This document shows positions 33,971-44,139 of a stretch of 64,000 bases of DNA, piece after piece; positions within the stretch are counted from its first letter, which is position 1; each line of letters begins with the position of its first letter. The position numbers and the translations under genes were made by a program. Location of the stretch: positions 5,533,001 through 5,597,000 of the forward strand of contig NC_088916.1 of the NCBI RefSeq assembly GCF_963576675.1. Direction: 5' to 3'. The stretch comes from Euphorbia lathyris. Its lineage: Eukaryota; Streptophyta; Magnoliopsida; Malpighiales; Euphorbiaceae. The notes under the pieces are model-generated. The model had not been told where the DNA came from. It ran no database searches and was given only the letters and a program-made list of their open reading frames with translations.

Positions 33971-33991
33971 TATTCCACGCTCACCGCACCA
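33971..33991 (-). promoter_or_regulatory. Putative primer-binding site of the Tat element
   Basis: The minus strand reads TGGTGCGGTGAGCGTGGAAT starting two bases inside the 5' LTR border. Position and the TGG start fit a tRNA-primed site. I cannot name the tRNA. Confidence 0.5.
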
Positions 33992-33993
33992 AA

Positions 33994-34285
33994 TAATCTG
34001 GGAATGCGAAATAGTGATCCAGGACTCCATCGAGGAGGTATTGCTTTCTTGTGGATCGGCCCTACGCGGGGATCGGTCCCTGCGAATACTCCGAAGATTA
34101 AGACAGTTAGTTATTCTTAGAGAGTTTTTTAATCTAGTGTGAATGAGGTACATAAGTTATGAGTTACCCGCCCCATGCTTCTTCCTTTAATGGCCTATTT
34201 ATATCGGACAGACTTGAGCCTGGGGGGCCCTCTGCTTCTCGGACGTTGATGGGCTTCTTGGGCCTTAAGGTGATAATCCGAATCA
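33994..34285 (-). repeat. 5' LTR of the Tat element
   Basis: 292 bp, matching 23330-23620 with roughly 20 differences, mostly C/T and G/A. Confidence 0.9.
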
Positions 34286-34298
34286 TATGGTATCTTAA

Positions 34299-35476
34299 GG
34301 GTAAATTACACCCATGGCCACTGAACTATACTCATTTTCACATTGTGGCCACTGAACTTCAATTCTTCCCGGTATGGCCATTAAACTTTACACTTTGTTA
34401 CACCGGTGGCCACTATCACCGTTGACCAACGGTTTCTTACCTTTGACTCCCTTTTTCACCGGTACTCCCTCTCATTCTCTCATTCTAAAACCTAAAATAT
34501 CAAATTTACCCTTCACATCTTTCTTCTCCTCCATCTCCATGATCAATCCTCTCTCTAAAATCCATGATCAATCCTCTCTCTAAAACCATTTTAGAGAGAA
34601 TTGAAATCTACTATGCCATTTACTCGATCATGTCCAACGGAGTCGCTGAACTATTTACGATGTGGGTTTTTTTATTGGGATAGGACAATTTCAAGACATT
34701 GTTAACAATGTAATTAAACTTGGATTATATCCTTTCTTCTGACTTTTTTTCCGTAATTTTGTGTACAATGATCCCTGCAAATTTAGTGACATTGTTAACA
34801 AGGTAATTAGACTTGGATTAAATCCTTCAAGGTTTGGGTTTGTGAAAGCGTTTTTAGTGGTTTTTGGTTTATCCGACAAAACATGGGAGCAGAAGATGGA
34901 GGTTTTTAGGAGTTTGGGTTTGATAGAAGAAAAAATTTTGGGTGCTTTCACAAAATTCTCCGTTATTATGTTTGTACCAGTGAAGAAAATCACAAGCGTC
35001 ATGGACTTTATTGTGAACAAGATGGGTTACCGTCTTGCTGTTGTTATCTGCAATCCGGCGATTTTTTCTTATAGTTTGGAAAAAGGGATTATCCCTAGGT
35101 TCTCAGTTATAAGGGTTTTGCAATCAAAAGCTTTGGTGAAGTCAGATATAGGTATATCATCTGTACTATCAATAACTGAGAAGAGTTTTCTGAATGTAGT
35201 GATCTCTAAAACCATTTTAGTGAGAGAATTGGTCATGGAGATGGAAGAGAAGGAAGAAGAGAAGGGTAAAATTGATATTTTAGGTTTTAGAATGAGAGAA
35301 TGAGAGAGAAAACCGGTTAAAAGAGAGAGTCAAAGGTAAAAAACCATGGTCAATGGTGACAGTGGCCACCGGTGTAACAAAGTGTAAAGTTTAATGGCCA
35401 TACCGGAAAGAATTGAAGTTCAGTGGCCACAATGTGAAAATGAGTATAGTTCAGTGGCCATGGGTGTAATTTACCC
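34299..35476. mobile_element. Pack-MULE-like element with long inverted ends
   Basis: The left end GGGTAAATTACACCCATGGC is repeated inverted at the right, with similarity over about 150-170 bp. Exact 10-bp flanking duplications GGTATCTTAA lie at 34289-34298 and 35477-35486. Long inverted ends plus 9-10-bp TSDs indicate a Mutator-like element. It is 1178 bp and encodes no transposase. Its interior carries part of a host mTERF gene. It sits immediately beside the Tat element, in the outer copia protease. Confidence 0.9.
34690..35303 (+). pseudogene. Captured mTERF gene fragment inside the Mutator-like element
   Basis: An open frame from ATG 34761 gives 180 residues with the repeating helical pattern of plant mTERF proteins: FSDIVNKVIRLGLNPSRF, KMEVFRSLGLIEEKIL, VMDFIVNKMGYRLAVVICNP and YSLEKGIIPRFSVIRVLQSK. 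mTERF proteins bind organellar nucleic acids and control organelle gene expression. The fragment covers only the C-terminal mTERF repeats and lacks an N-terminal targeting peptide. The last ~25 residues come from the element's inverted end. Just upstream, 34697-34735 repeats the GTTAACAA.GTAATTA.ACTTGGATTA segment, which suggests a small internal duplication. Whether it is expressed is unknown. Confidence 0.75.
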
Positions 35477-37389
35477 GGTATCTTAACAATGCGGCAAATA
35501 ACCATATGTGTGGTGACAATAAGATGTTCGTGGAGCTCTATGAATCCGTTCGCGGTAATGTTGTATTTGGAGATTCCTCCAAGGTTCCTATTACAAGCAA
35601 AGGAACAATTCTTATTCGGCTCAAAAATGGCACTCACCATTTTATTGATAATGTTTATTATGTTCCTACCATGAAAAGCAATATTTTGAGTTTGGGACAG
35701 TTACTAGAGAAAAATTATGAAGTTCACATGGTGGACCGAAAACTACTCCTGTTGAATGAGAAAAAGGAGTTGATTGCACGAGTACCAATGATGAAAAATA
35801 GAATGTTCACAATTAACATTCAGACGGATGTGGCCAAATTTTTGAAAGCTTGTGTACAAAGTCCTCCCTGGCTTTGGCATTTACGGTACGGGCATCTGAA
35901 TTTTGGAGGACTGAAGCTGTTGGGATAGAAGCAGATGGTAAAGGGATTGCCTCACATTGACTAGCCTCATCAACTATGTCAAGGATGTCTTGTTGGAAAA
36001 CAATTCAGAACCAGTTTTCCAAAGGAGTCCATGTCAAGAGAAAAGGCGCCGCTTGAGCTAGTTCACACAGATGTGTGTGGACCGACCACTCCACACTCTC
36101 TGGGTAAAAATAAATATTTTCTACTTTTCATTGATGATTATAGTAGAAAAACTTAGGTGTATTTTTTGAAGGAAAAAACAGAAGTTTTTGAGACATTTAA
36201 AAAATTCAAAGTCCAAGTGGAGAAAGAAAGTGGCCATTTTATTAAGGCACTCAGATTAGATAGAGGCGGTGAATACATGTCCATCTCTTTGAAGGAATTT
36301 TATAAACAGCATGGAATCCGTCATTTCCTTTCAGTCCCCAGATCACCTCAGCAAAATGGCGTAGTCGAAAGAAAGAACAGAATGGTGCTCAACATGGTGA
36401 GGAGCATGTTAAAAAGTAAAAATTTACCGAAGGAGTTATGGGCTGAAGCAATGGACTGTGCTGGCTACCTGTTGAACAGATCGCCCACTATCAGTGTTTG
36501 GGATCAAACTCCACAAGACGCATGGAGCGGAATAAAACCTAGTATTTCTCATTTGCGTGTTTTTGGCAGTGTTGCTCATGTTCATGTACCGGATGAAGAA
36601 CGCAAGAAGCTAGATGATAAAAGCAAGAAATATTTGTTTGTGGGCTATTCAGAACATTCCAAAGGGTACAAAATGTTCGATCCTCAGACTCAGAAAATCG
36701 TCATCAGTAGAGATGTCACCATTAATGAAGAAGCAGTTTGGGACTGGACCGGTGAAAAAGAAAATAGCTATAGTTTTCATCCTTTCATGGATAAAGACAA
36801 TGATCAGGAAGAACCAGCTACAGTCGCAGCCACAACACCAGTAACCAGTTCGACATTAGCAAGCTTATCCAGTTCGAGTTCTTCCTCGAGTAACGAAGAC
36901 AGTTCAGATGAACATCCGCCCGGAAAGCCAAAAAAATTCATACCTATTAAAGATCTTTATGATGTAACAAGAAATCTCAATGATGAATTAACTCTTTATT
37001 GTCATTTTGTTAATGATGAACCAACAGATCCAGAAGAAGCAATGAAAGATGAAAAATGGAGAAAAGCCATGGAAGAAGAGATTCATTCAATTGAGAAAAA
37101 TAAAACATGGGAGCTGACATCACTTCCGACCGGTCAAAAACCCATTGGAGTTAAATGGGTGTTTAAAGCAAAGAAAGATGCAAACGGTGAAATTGTCCAG
37201 CATAAAGCAAGATTGGTGGCGAAAGGGTTCAGTCAACAACCCGGAATTGACTACAATGAAGTTTTTGCTTCTGTTGCCAGAATGGAGAGTATCAGACTGG
37301 TAATTTCTGTAGCTGCTCAACATGGGTGGAGAATCCATCAAATGGACGTGAAATCCGCATTTCTCAACGGATATTTGAAAGAGGAAATT
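35477..37389 (+). pseudogene. Outer copia protease, integrase and N-terminal RT
   Basis: It resumes gag-pol directly after the Mutator-like element. The protease site reads WYLNNAANNHMCG (W supplied by the gag part), with Asn where the catalytic Asp should be. The pre-integrase region has HLRYGHLNFGGLKLL, then integrase (LELVHTDVCGPTTPH, FIDDYSRK, LRLDRGGEYMS, PRSPQQNGVVERKNR), a Ser-rich linker and the RT start (GVKWVFKAKKDANGEIVQHK, QMDVKSAFLNGYL). In-frame stops are at 35926, about 35961 and about 36153. The RT is cut after LKEEI by the chromovirus. Confidence 0.9.
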
Positions 37390-37774
37390 TGTCACATCCG
37401 TGTCTAAATTTCTAGCATTTATAGTTATGATAATTCTTAAAAGATTATAGAAAAGATGGAGGATCAAACGTGATATTCGTCAATTTGATATATATATCTG
37501 AAATGATATATACGATGATCATCATCCTCTTTGTTTCATTTTTTCTTTTACTTTTCTTTATTTGCCTTTTCATCTTTTCCATTGTTCCTGAACCGTTTTT
37601 CCACCGTTTCTTTGATTTACGGAGATTCGACCGTCCGAATCACTCGAAATTAAAACCATAGCATCCTTATGCATAGATCTAAGTCCTAACCGAAGAGTTT
37701 TTGAGTTTCGGCAGTGTTTGGAGAGGAAACGTCTTAGACAGAGTTTAGAGGCAAATTGAACGGGTGTGTTTTCT
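37390..37774 (+). repeat. Shortened 5' LTR of the chromovirus
   Basis: It matches the 3' LTR but lacks about 100 bp after CTAGCATTTAT and everything beyond CGGGTGTGTTTTCT. Its small ORF (37470-37661) is repeated as 38082-38273 in the other LTR and is not a gene. Confidence 0.85.
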
Positions 37775-37900
37775 GACGATTATGAGGAATCTTGATAATT
37801 AGAAATAACTTCGTGATCTTAGAGATTATTTGAGGAAGAAACTTAAGATAGATTAGAGAATATGAATTTCGAGGACGAAATTTTTTAAGGTGGGGAGAAT

Positions 37901-38429
37901 TGTCACATCCGTGTCTAAATTTCTAGCATTTATACCTTGGTATGAATATATATTATAATTATTAGGCGTGTGATATTAATTTGGTGTTATAGAAAAAGTT
38001 TGGGGTTAATTCGATGATTTTCGATGAAAATTAAAAGTTATGATAATTCTTAAAAGATTATAGAAAGATGGAGGATCAAATGTGATATTCGTCAATTTGA
38101 GATATATATCTGAAATGATATATACGATGATCATCATCCTCTTTGTTTCATTTTTTCTTTTTCTTTTCTTTATTTGCCTCTTCATCTTTTCCATCGTTCC
38201 TGAACCGTTTTTCCACCGTTTCTTTGATTTACGGAGATTTGACCGTCCGAATCACTCGAAATTGAAACCGTAGCATCCTTATGCATAGATCTAAGTCCTA
38301 ACCGAAGAGTTTTTGAGTTTCGGCAGTGTTTGGAGAGGAAACGTCTTAGACATAGTTTAGAGGCGAATTGAACGGGTGTGTTTTCTTCAATTAGTAGCCA
38401 AGGTAAGTAACTATCAACTATATTTTGAG

Positions 38430-38470
<41 letters not shown>

Positions 38471-38647
38471 ATCAAAGAAGTTTCAGAAATTGATATTTTA
38501 AGGTTATGCAGGAATTTTGTAAAATTGGGGTTTTTCACGATCTTGCTTTTATTGTGAAATTATAGTTTCAAATGAAGCTATTGAATATGCTTCTATGTGA
38601 ATTTCAGATTTTACTTGATTATGTTGATTTAAGGCTTAATTTGATTA

Positions 38648-38700
<53 letters not shown>

Positions 38701-39480
38701 TTTGGTTTCAATGTATATATATATATATTGAATAAAATGAATTTGATGATTTCTTACGAATTGTTTTTGGATTGAGAAATCTGTTGCGGTTATTGTTGTT
38801 ATTATTTTGGATTGAAGTCTAAATATGATTTTTATGAGTTGAGATATTTTGACAGATTAAATGGTTTTGTCCATCTAGGATTGCCCGGGGTAGGAGTTGT
38901 ATTTGTAAGACCAAATGTAATGGCGGTATGGCCAGAGTGCACGGCTGGTAGTCCTAACTGTTAGGCAAGGAACAAGATATAAATGAGATATCTCGATATT
39001 GTTATGATTGATGTTATGATCTACACGGGTGGAATTCGAGGATGGATACACATGCACAACTTTTATCTTATAAACTTAAGTTTTGAGTCTATTTTATAAG
39101 GTTTTGATGACTATCTTATAAACTTAAGTTTTGAGTATATTTTATGAAGTTTTGATTAAATCACTTTATAAATGTATATATGTAGCTATGTTAAGTAAAG
39201 TTGGTTTTTATGGCTGATAGTTTCTTACTGAGATTTTTGTCTCATGTTTTTAAATGTTTTAATGTTTTTAGGTGAGACAGTACAAAATATAGAGAAGGTT
39301 GCCGACCGCTTAGGCGAGATTTGGAAGTTGGCTGCTTATTGTTAGAATTATGGTTAGAACTTTGATATTGCAATTGTAATATAATGATATTTGGATAAAC
39401 TGGAGACTCCTAAGTATTGATTATGATATTTCTATTTCACGTCCGATGCCGATTGAGGTCGTTTAGGGTCGGGTATGACA
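37901..39480 (+). repeat. 3' LTR of the chromovirus
   Basis: 1580 bp, starting directly after the purine tract. It contains (TA)n runs at 38430-38467, 38651-38697 and 38713-38729. Confidence 0.85.
38430..38729. repeat. (TA)n microsatellites
   Basis: Three near-pure TA runs of about 38, 47 and 17 bp within the LTR. They are absent from the truncated 5' LTR copy. Confidence 0.9.
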
Positions 39481-39485
39481 AAATT

Positions 39486-40641
39486 TATATCCAGCAACCA
39501 CCTGGGTATGTTGTGAAAGGTCAAGAAAATAAAGTGCTAAAATTGAAAAAGGCACTTTATGGTCTTAAGCAAGCACCACGAGCCTGGAACAGTCGCATTG
39601 ACAAATATTTTCAAGAAAATGGTTTTGTCAAATGCCCACATGAATATGCCTTGTATGCAAAAGTTAAAAATGGAGATATGTTACTTGTTTGTTTGTATGT
39701 GGATGATCTCATTTTTACAGGGAACAATCCTAAGATGTTTGAGGAGTTCAAGAAGACAATGGCTCGTGAGTTCGAGATGACTGACATTGGTCTAATGTCA
39801 TATTATCTTGGCATTGAAGTGAATCAGAATGACAATGGAATTTTTATTTCTCAAAGTGGTTTTGCAAAGGAGATCTTTTAAAGAAGTTCAAGATGGAAAA
39901 TTGCAATTCCATCAGCACGCCAGTCGAATGTGGAATCAAGTTGACAAAAGATGAAGGTGGAGACAGAGTTAACCCAACATTATTCCGAAGCTTGGTCGAA
40001 AGTCTCAGATACTTGACATGTACGAGACCGGATATTCTCTATGCAGTCGGCTTAGTAAGTCGATACATGGAAGCCCCAACGGTGTCACATTGGAACGCAG
40101 CAAAAGAATTCTCCGTTACGTGAAAGGTACAACTAATTTGGGATTACTTTATTCAAAAACTGACGATTTCAAATTAGTTGGATACTGTGATAGTGATTGG
40201 GCCGGTGACAAGGATGACCAAAAAAGTACAACTGGTTTTGTATTTTTTCTGGGTGATACTGCATTTACGTGGAGTTCGAAGAAGCAGGCGATTGTGACGT
40301 TGTCAACCTGCGAAGTTGAATATGTTGCTGCAACCTCATGTGTGTGTCATGCGATTTGGCTCTGAAAATTGCTAAAAGAATTTCAGATGAGTCAAAATGA
40401 TCCAACGGAGATTTTTGTCGATAACAAGTCTACATTGGCATTAGCTAAAAATCCAGTGTTCCATGACCGGAGTAAACACATTGACATGAGGTATCATTTT
40501 ATTCGGGAGTGTATTGAGCAAAAGGAGGTGACATTAAAGTACGTGAAGACGCAAGATCAAATTGCAGATATTTTCATGAAGCCGCTGAAGTACGATGTGT
40601 TCAGTCATTTGAGAGCTCAACTGGGAATCACGAAAAATTAA
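39486..40641 (+). pseudogene. Outer copia C-terminal RT and RNase H
   Basis: It continues RT with [20 protein letters not shown] and catalytic YVDDLIFTGN. Frameshifts lie near 39880 (T-run) and near 40105. RNase H has GYCDSDWAGDKDDQKSTTGF, TCEVEYVAAT and VDNKSTLALAKNPVFHDRSK. A TGA at 40363 (probably from Arg CGA) interrupts it. It ends at 40639-40641, 13 bp before the 3' LTR. The purine tract AAGGGAGGA lies between. Confidence 0.9.
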
Positions 40642-40654
40642 GTTTAAGGGAGGA

Positions 40655-41047
40655 TGTTGAAATAAAATAAACTTAATTAATTAAATAAAAAAACCAAAAG
40701 ACATGAATAATAAATATAAGTTGACATTAGAAGGAAAATGAAGAAATTTAGTGTGAAAGTTTGAAATTAGATATATATGAATTGTGGTTATAATTAGTCC
40801 AAGTAAATGGACCAAAATAATGTGTTATGTATGGTGTATATTTAACATTTAGCTCTATAAATATAGAGTTGTATTTGGTTTTGGATGAAAATAATATAGA
40901 AGTATTGAGTGCATTTAAAATTGTGTAAGAGAGTAAGATTTAGTGTCTTGTGCCATTGAATATTTTATTCCGAAAAAATTCAATTAGTCCTCTCAAATTA
41001 CATAACCAGTCCTTCATGAATTTTTTATTTAGTCCATTTTTCTAACA
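40655..41047 (+). repeat. Outer copia 3' LTR
   Basis: 393 bp, TGTTGAAATAAAAT...TTTTTCTAACA. It provides the uninterrupted reference for the 5' LTR split by the inner copia. Confidence 0.9.
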
Positions 41048-43069
41048 ATATCACGTGTCAGTGAAAATCTAACTGAGATCATAATCCTAATCTTGTTTAA
41101 CCAGTCTCCAATTCTGCCTCTCATTTTTGGGTTGTTGATCATGGGGCTACTCATCATTTGATATGTAATATAAGAATTAAAATCAATTACTTCAACCATT
41201 AAAAATCAAAAGATGGTGAAACCGAAATAAAATTATTCAAAGAAAATGTTTAAACATTCTATTTTAAAAAGAAAATACCCATTCAAAAAAAGTAAATACT
41301 AAAACTGGATAATATGATAAAAAAATGGTCAAAATTATTTTTCAGGTAAAAAAGTAAAAATAAATAAGTGCAAAAATAAAAAATGAAATTAGTTTAGGGA
41401 TAAAAAATATATAAACAAATAAGTATGGGGATCAAAAACAAAAATCAAAAAGTAAAATTTAGTCAAAAATATTTTTTAAGAAAAAAATTAAAAATATATA
41501 AGTACAATAATCAAAAGTGAAATTAATCGAGAGATAAAAAAATGGTATAAGTATACTTATATGGACTAAAATAAAAATAGAAAAACAAAATAGAGATTAA
41601 GGTAGAATTTTATAAAGAGAATATAGATTCAATAGCGTTTATTTTGGGGGTTTTAGGAATAAAAAATTGGTTCTCAGTAAAATACATAAGCATTGAGATT
41701 GTCACACCACAAGTAGATGATGGTATCGCAAAACAAAATTTAGGGAGCAATTGTTGTAACAAAAAAACTTCAAATGAAACAACAGCAAGTGCCCGAAATT
41801 CTTCCTCCATTGACGAACAAGCAAATGCTTATTGTTTCTTGGAACTCAAGAAACCAAATTTAGCCTAAGGTAAATTGTAAACCCATCAGTGGATTTATGA
41901 GGCATTTATTTTGAGTGTTTCATTTCAAGAAAGATGTATTTTATTTCTGTTGTTGGTGTTTGTTTTATTAATCTAATCATTCTTTTACCATTTTTTAGTT
42001 TTGGATTTATCAAGATTTTTTATTCCCTTCCCCCTCCTTCATTATCTTAAAGCATCTCCAAGAGACTCTTGCTCCACTCTCTATAAATAATATAAACAAT
42101 TGACTCTTATTTGATGAGTAACTAAGACATTGCATCTTCAATAATACTCCTCATATTCACTTCTTATTTATTGACTATATATATATGTATATATATATAT
42201 ATATATATATAAACAAAAGGTTTTTCCAATTTGATTCCCTTATTAATAAGGGTTAAGGAATGAATGACTTATTTCATAATCAACGGGAATCATATTCTCA
42301 TTCCATGACTAATTTAGTTAACAAAATATTAAATATGGGAATTACTCATTTTGGTTCTCATTCCTCAGTTCTTTTTAGCCCAATCAAATACTTCCTAAGT
42401 GATTACATATTCATTATATTTGCTCCGATAATCAAATTGTTAATGTTCTTACCAAGACTTTTATATCTGTCAGAGATTAATATAAGATATATGATTGAGC
42501 CTTAAGTATTAGCTCGAGCCAATACATCATCATACGTCATGGAGCTTAAAATTCAAGAATAATGAAAACCAACTAAGGAGCTTAAAATTCAGAAATTGAG
42601 AATCAATGTAAACGGATGTCATCAAAAACCAAATTTATGTAGTAATGGTTTAGGCATTTACTGAGTTTCTACTGGGTTCTGGTTGAGAGCTTTCTCAGTA
42701 TTCAAATAAATTGATTATTGGAAAATCTAATTGAATTCAGTCAATTGAAATTGCTAGATAACATATAATCTAATCCTATCAGTTCACAAGGTAAAATCAA
42801 TTCAAAGTTAGAAATCCAAACTCATTTAACCATTATATAATCATTAAAGTTTAAAATGAGGAGCCATTGAACATTCAATTTCAACCTAAATGAAGCTCTT
42901 GAACCTAATAAGTATGTTTTAAGAAAAAGCAATTGTATATTCAATTTCAATGTAAATAAATCCCTGTGATTAAAATCAATTGCTCAGATTACTCACTTAT
43001 TTTTTTAGAGTACAAGATGATCAAACGGCATTTTATTACTGAAACTTCCCTCACATTGGTGAAATCTTG
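41048..43069. other. Gene-free AT-rich spacer with a TA microsatellite
   Basis: No coding region is supported. (TA)n lies at 42176-42210. A stretch near 42050-42170 ('AAAGCATCTCCAAGAGACTC') resembles MITE ends but I could not pair it. Short ORFs at 41644 and 42260 have no recognisable features. Confidence 0.5.
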
Positions 43070-43077
43070 AACACAAC

Positions 43078-43737
43078 CAGGGCCTCCCCCCCTCCCCCCG
43101 GCCGCCGGTTCCACCCTTGATTACGGTTTATTTCGCCATTTGTAGCCCCTCCAAATATTTGTTTATATTTACTGTATGTAGTATTATATTAGTATTATAG
43201 ACATCGTTGAGTTGGTTAAGATGCATGTTTTTAAGTAAGAAGTTATGTGTTCTAACCCCCCAAATGTTATTTTATTTTGTAGAGTTTTTATTTATTTTGA
43301 ACTTTATTTTTCGAATAATTATAAACTATGTTACCATTATAAATATTAATTATTTTCTTTTGAAAGAGTATTAATTACTTTCAATGGACTCTTTATTTTA
43401 AAAACACTTTTGAAATCATTTTTATTGTATCTCTTGTTCATAAAAAACACAATTTCTTACTTTTAATACTCAAATAACTTATAACTAAAATAAAAAAAAA
43501 ATGTAAAAACGTTATTAGTTTTGAGAAATTAGCATTGAACTTCTAAAAAATTAAATATGTCTACTTTTTTCACGTTGAATATTTTTAATTTTTTAACCGA
43601 CACACCAAAATGATAAAGTTTTAGAGTGTTGGAGGCTAAAAAAAATTTTGCCCAGCCCTTACGGGTTGGACTTTAAAAAATTACCTAAAACGAAATTACC
43701 CCCCGCCCCCAAGTCCGGATTCTTGGCTCCACCACTG
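43078..43737. mobile_element. Non-autonomous hAT-like element, 8-bp TSD
   Basis: Exact octamer duplications AACACAAC (43070-43077, 43738-43745) flank a 660-bp block. Its ends start CAGGGCCTCC and, inverted, CAGTGGTGGAGCC. Both ends are strikingly C-rich on the plus strand (CCCCCCCTCCCCCC and ACCCCCCGCCCCC). No ORF. hAT is inferred from TSD length and the CAG start, since the inverted repeat is weak. Confidence 0.65.
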
Positions 43738-43745
43738 AACACAAC

Positions 43746-44139
43746 CCTTCTTTTTTTCCTTCAAGCCGGTGCCCAAACTTGAGAATGACATAAATTGGCT
43801 AAGGAGTCTGAATGTAAAGGATGGAATGATTGAGGTGTCGAAGATGAAGGTGTAGGGGAGAAGAAGAAAGAGAAGCTCGGTTTAAGAGAAGTCGATGGGG
43901 AGAGGCAAGAAGAGGTATTTAGAAGCAAAGAGAAATAGAAATTGAAGATACCTCCACTATCAGAGAGAGGAGAAAGAAAAATTGGAAGAGACCGGAAGAG
44001 AAAGTAGCAAGTAAAATGGCAAAGAACTCTAAAAAAAATACGATGTGATGTGTTGTTGTATTATTGGTTTAGAAAACAAAGTGTATATACTTTATTTTTA
44101 AACCAAGTGAGGATAGCGGGCACCTAATATTAAATATTA
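43746..44139. other. Spacer, purine-rich
   Basis: AGAAGAAAG-type purine stretches between 43850 and 44010. No gene is seen. Confidence 0.4.

Larger units (their letters stand above)
23330..34285 (-). mobile_element. Tat-lineage Ty3/gypsy retrotransposon, complete but decayed
   Basis: The element is 10,956 bp in reverse orientation, with 5-bp TSDs TATGG (23325-23329, 34286-34290). The LTRs are 23330-23620 (3') and 33994-34285 (5'). On the minus strand the order is gag, protease, RT-RNase H, a second RNase H of archaeal type, and integrase. A 121-bp tandem array follows, then a 4.9-kb region with two antisense transcription units, then a purine tract. The extra RNase H between RT and integrase and antisense ORFs downstream of pol are known marks of the Tat lineage. 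The LTRs differ at roughly 20 sites, nearly all transitions. Confidence 0.9.
37390..39480 (+). mobile_element. Deleted chromovirus (Ty3/gypsy) inserted in outer copia RT
   Basis: TG...CA ends (TGTCACATCC...GGTATGACA) with exact 5-bp TSDs AAATT (37385-37389, 39481-39485). It consists of a shortened 5' LTR (37390-37774), about 126 bp of 3' internal sequence and a full 3' LTR (37901-39480). The internal end carries TTTCGAGGACGAAATTTTTT and AAGGTGGGGAGAAT, the well-known 3' end and purine tract of plant chromoviruses. All gag and pol sequence is gone. Removing the element restores the RT reading LKEEI-YIQQPPGY. Confidence 0.9.
16121..41047 (+). mobile_element. Old Ty1/copia element split by five nested insertions
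   Basis: The 5' LTR is 16121-16245 plus 21965-22232 and the 3' LTR is 40655-41047. Both total 393 bp once the insertion is removed, and they match closely. A primer-binding site complementary to initiator Met-tRNA follows the 5' LTR. The gag and pol pieces are at 22292-23329, 35477-37389 and 39486-40641. All other sequence between the LTRs belongs to later insertions: an inner copia carrying a solo LTR, a Tat gypsy, a Mutator-like element and a deleted chromovirus. Coding parts contain several stops and frameshifts. No matching 5-bp TSD was found (GGACA versus ATATC), and the first LTR bases differ (TGGTCG versus TGTTG), so the 5' edge may be altered. Confidence 0.9.

Noticed and set aside
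37470..38273. Two similar 63-aa hydrophobic ORFs
   Set aside because: They are the same segment in the two LTRs of the chromovirus and lie in non-coding LTR sequence.
41644..41868. 74-aa ORF
   Set aside because: Short, in AT-rich spacer, without recognisable features.
43200..43262. Possible tRNA gene (A- and B-box-like words)
   Set aside because: It cannot be folded by eye into a cloverleaf and lies inside a hAT-like element. I note it only as tRNA-like.
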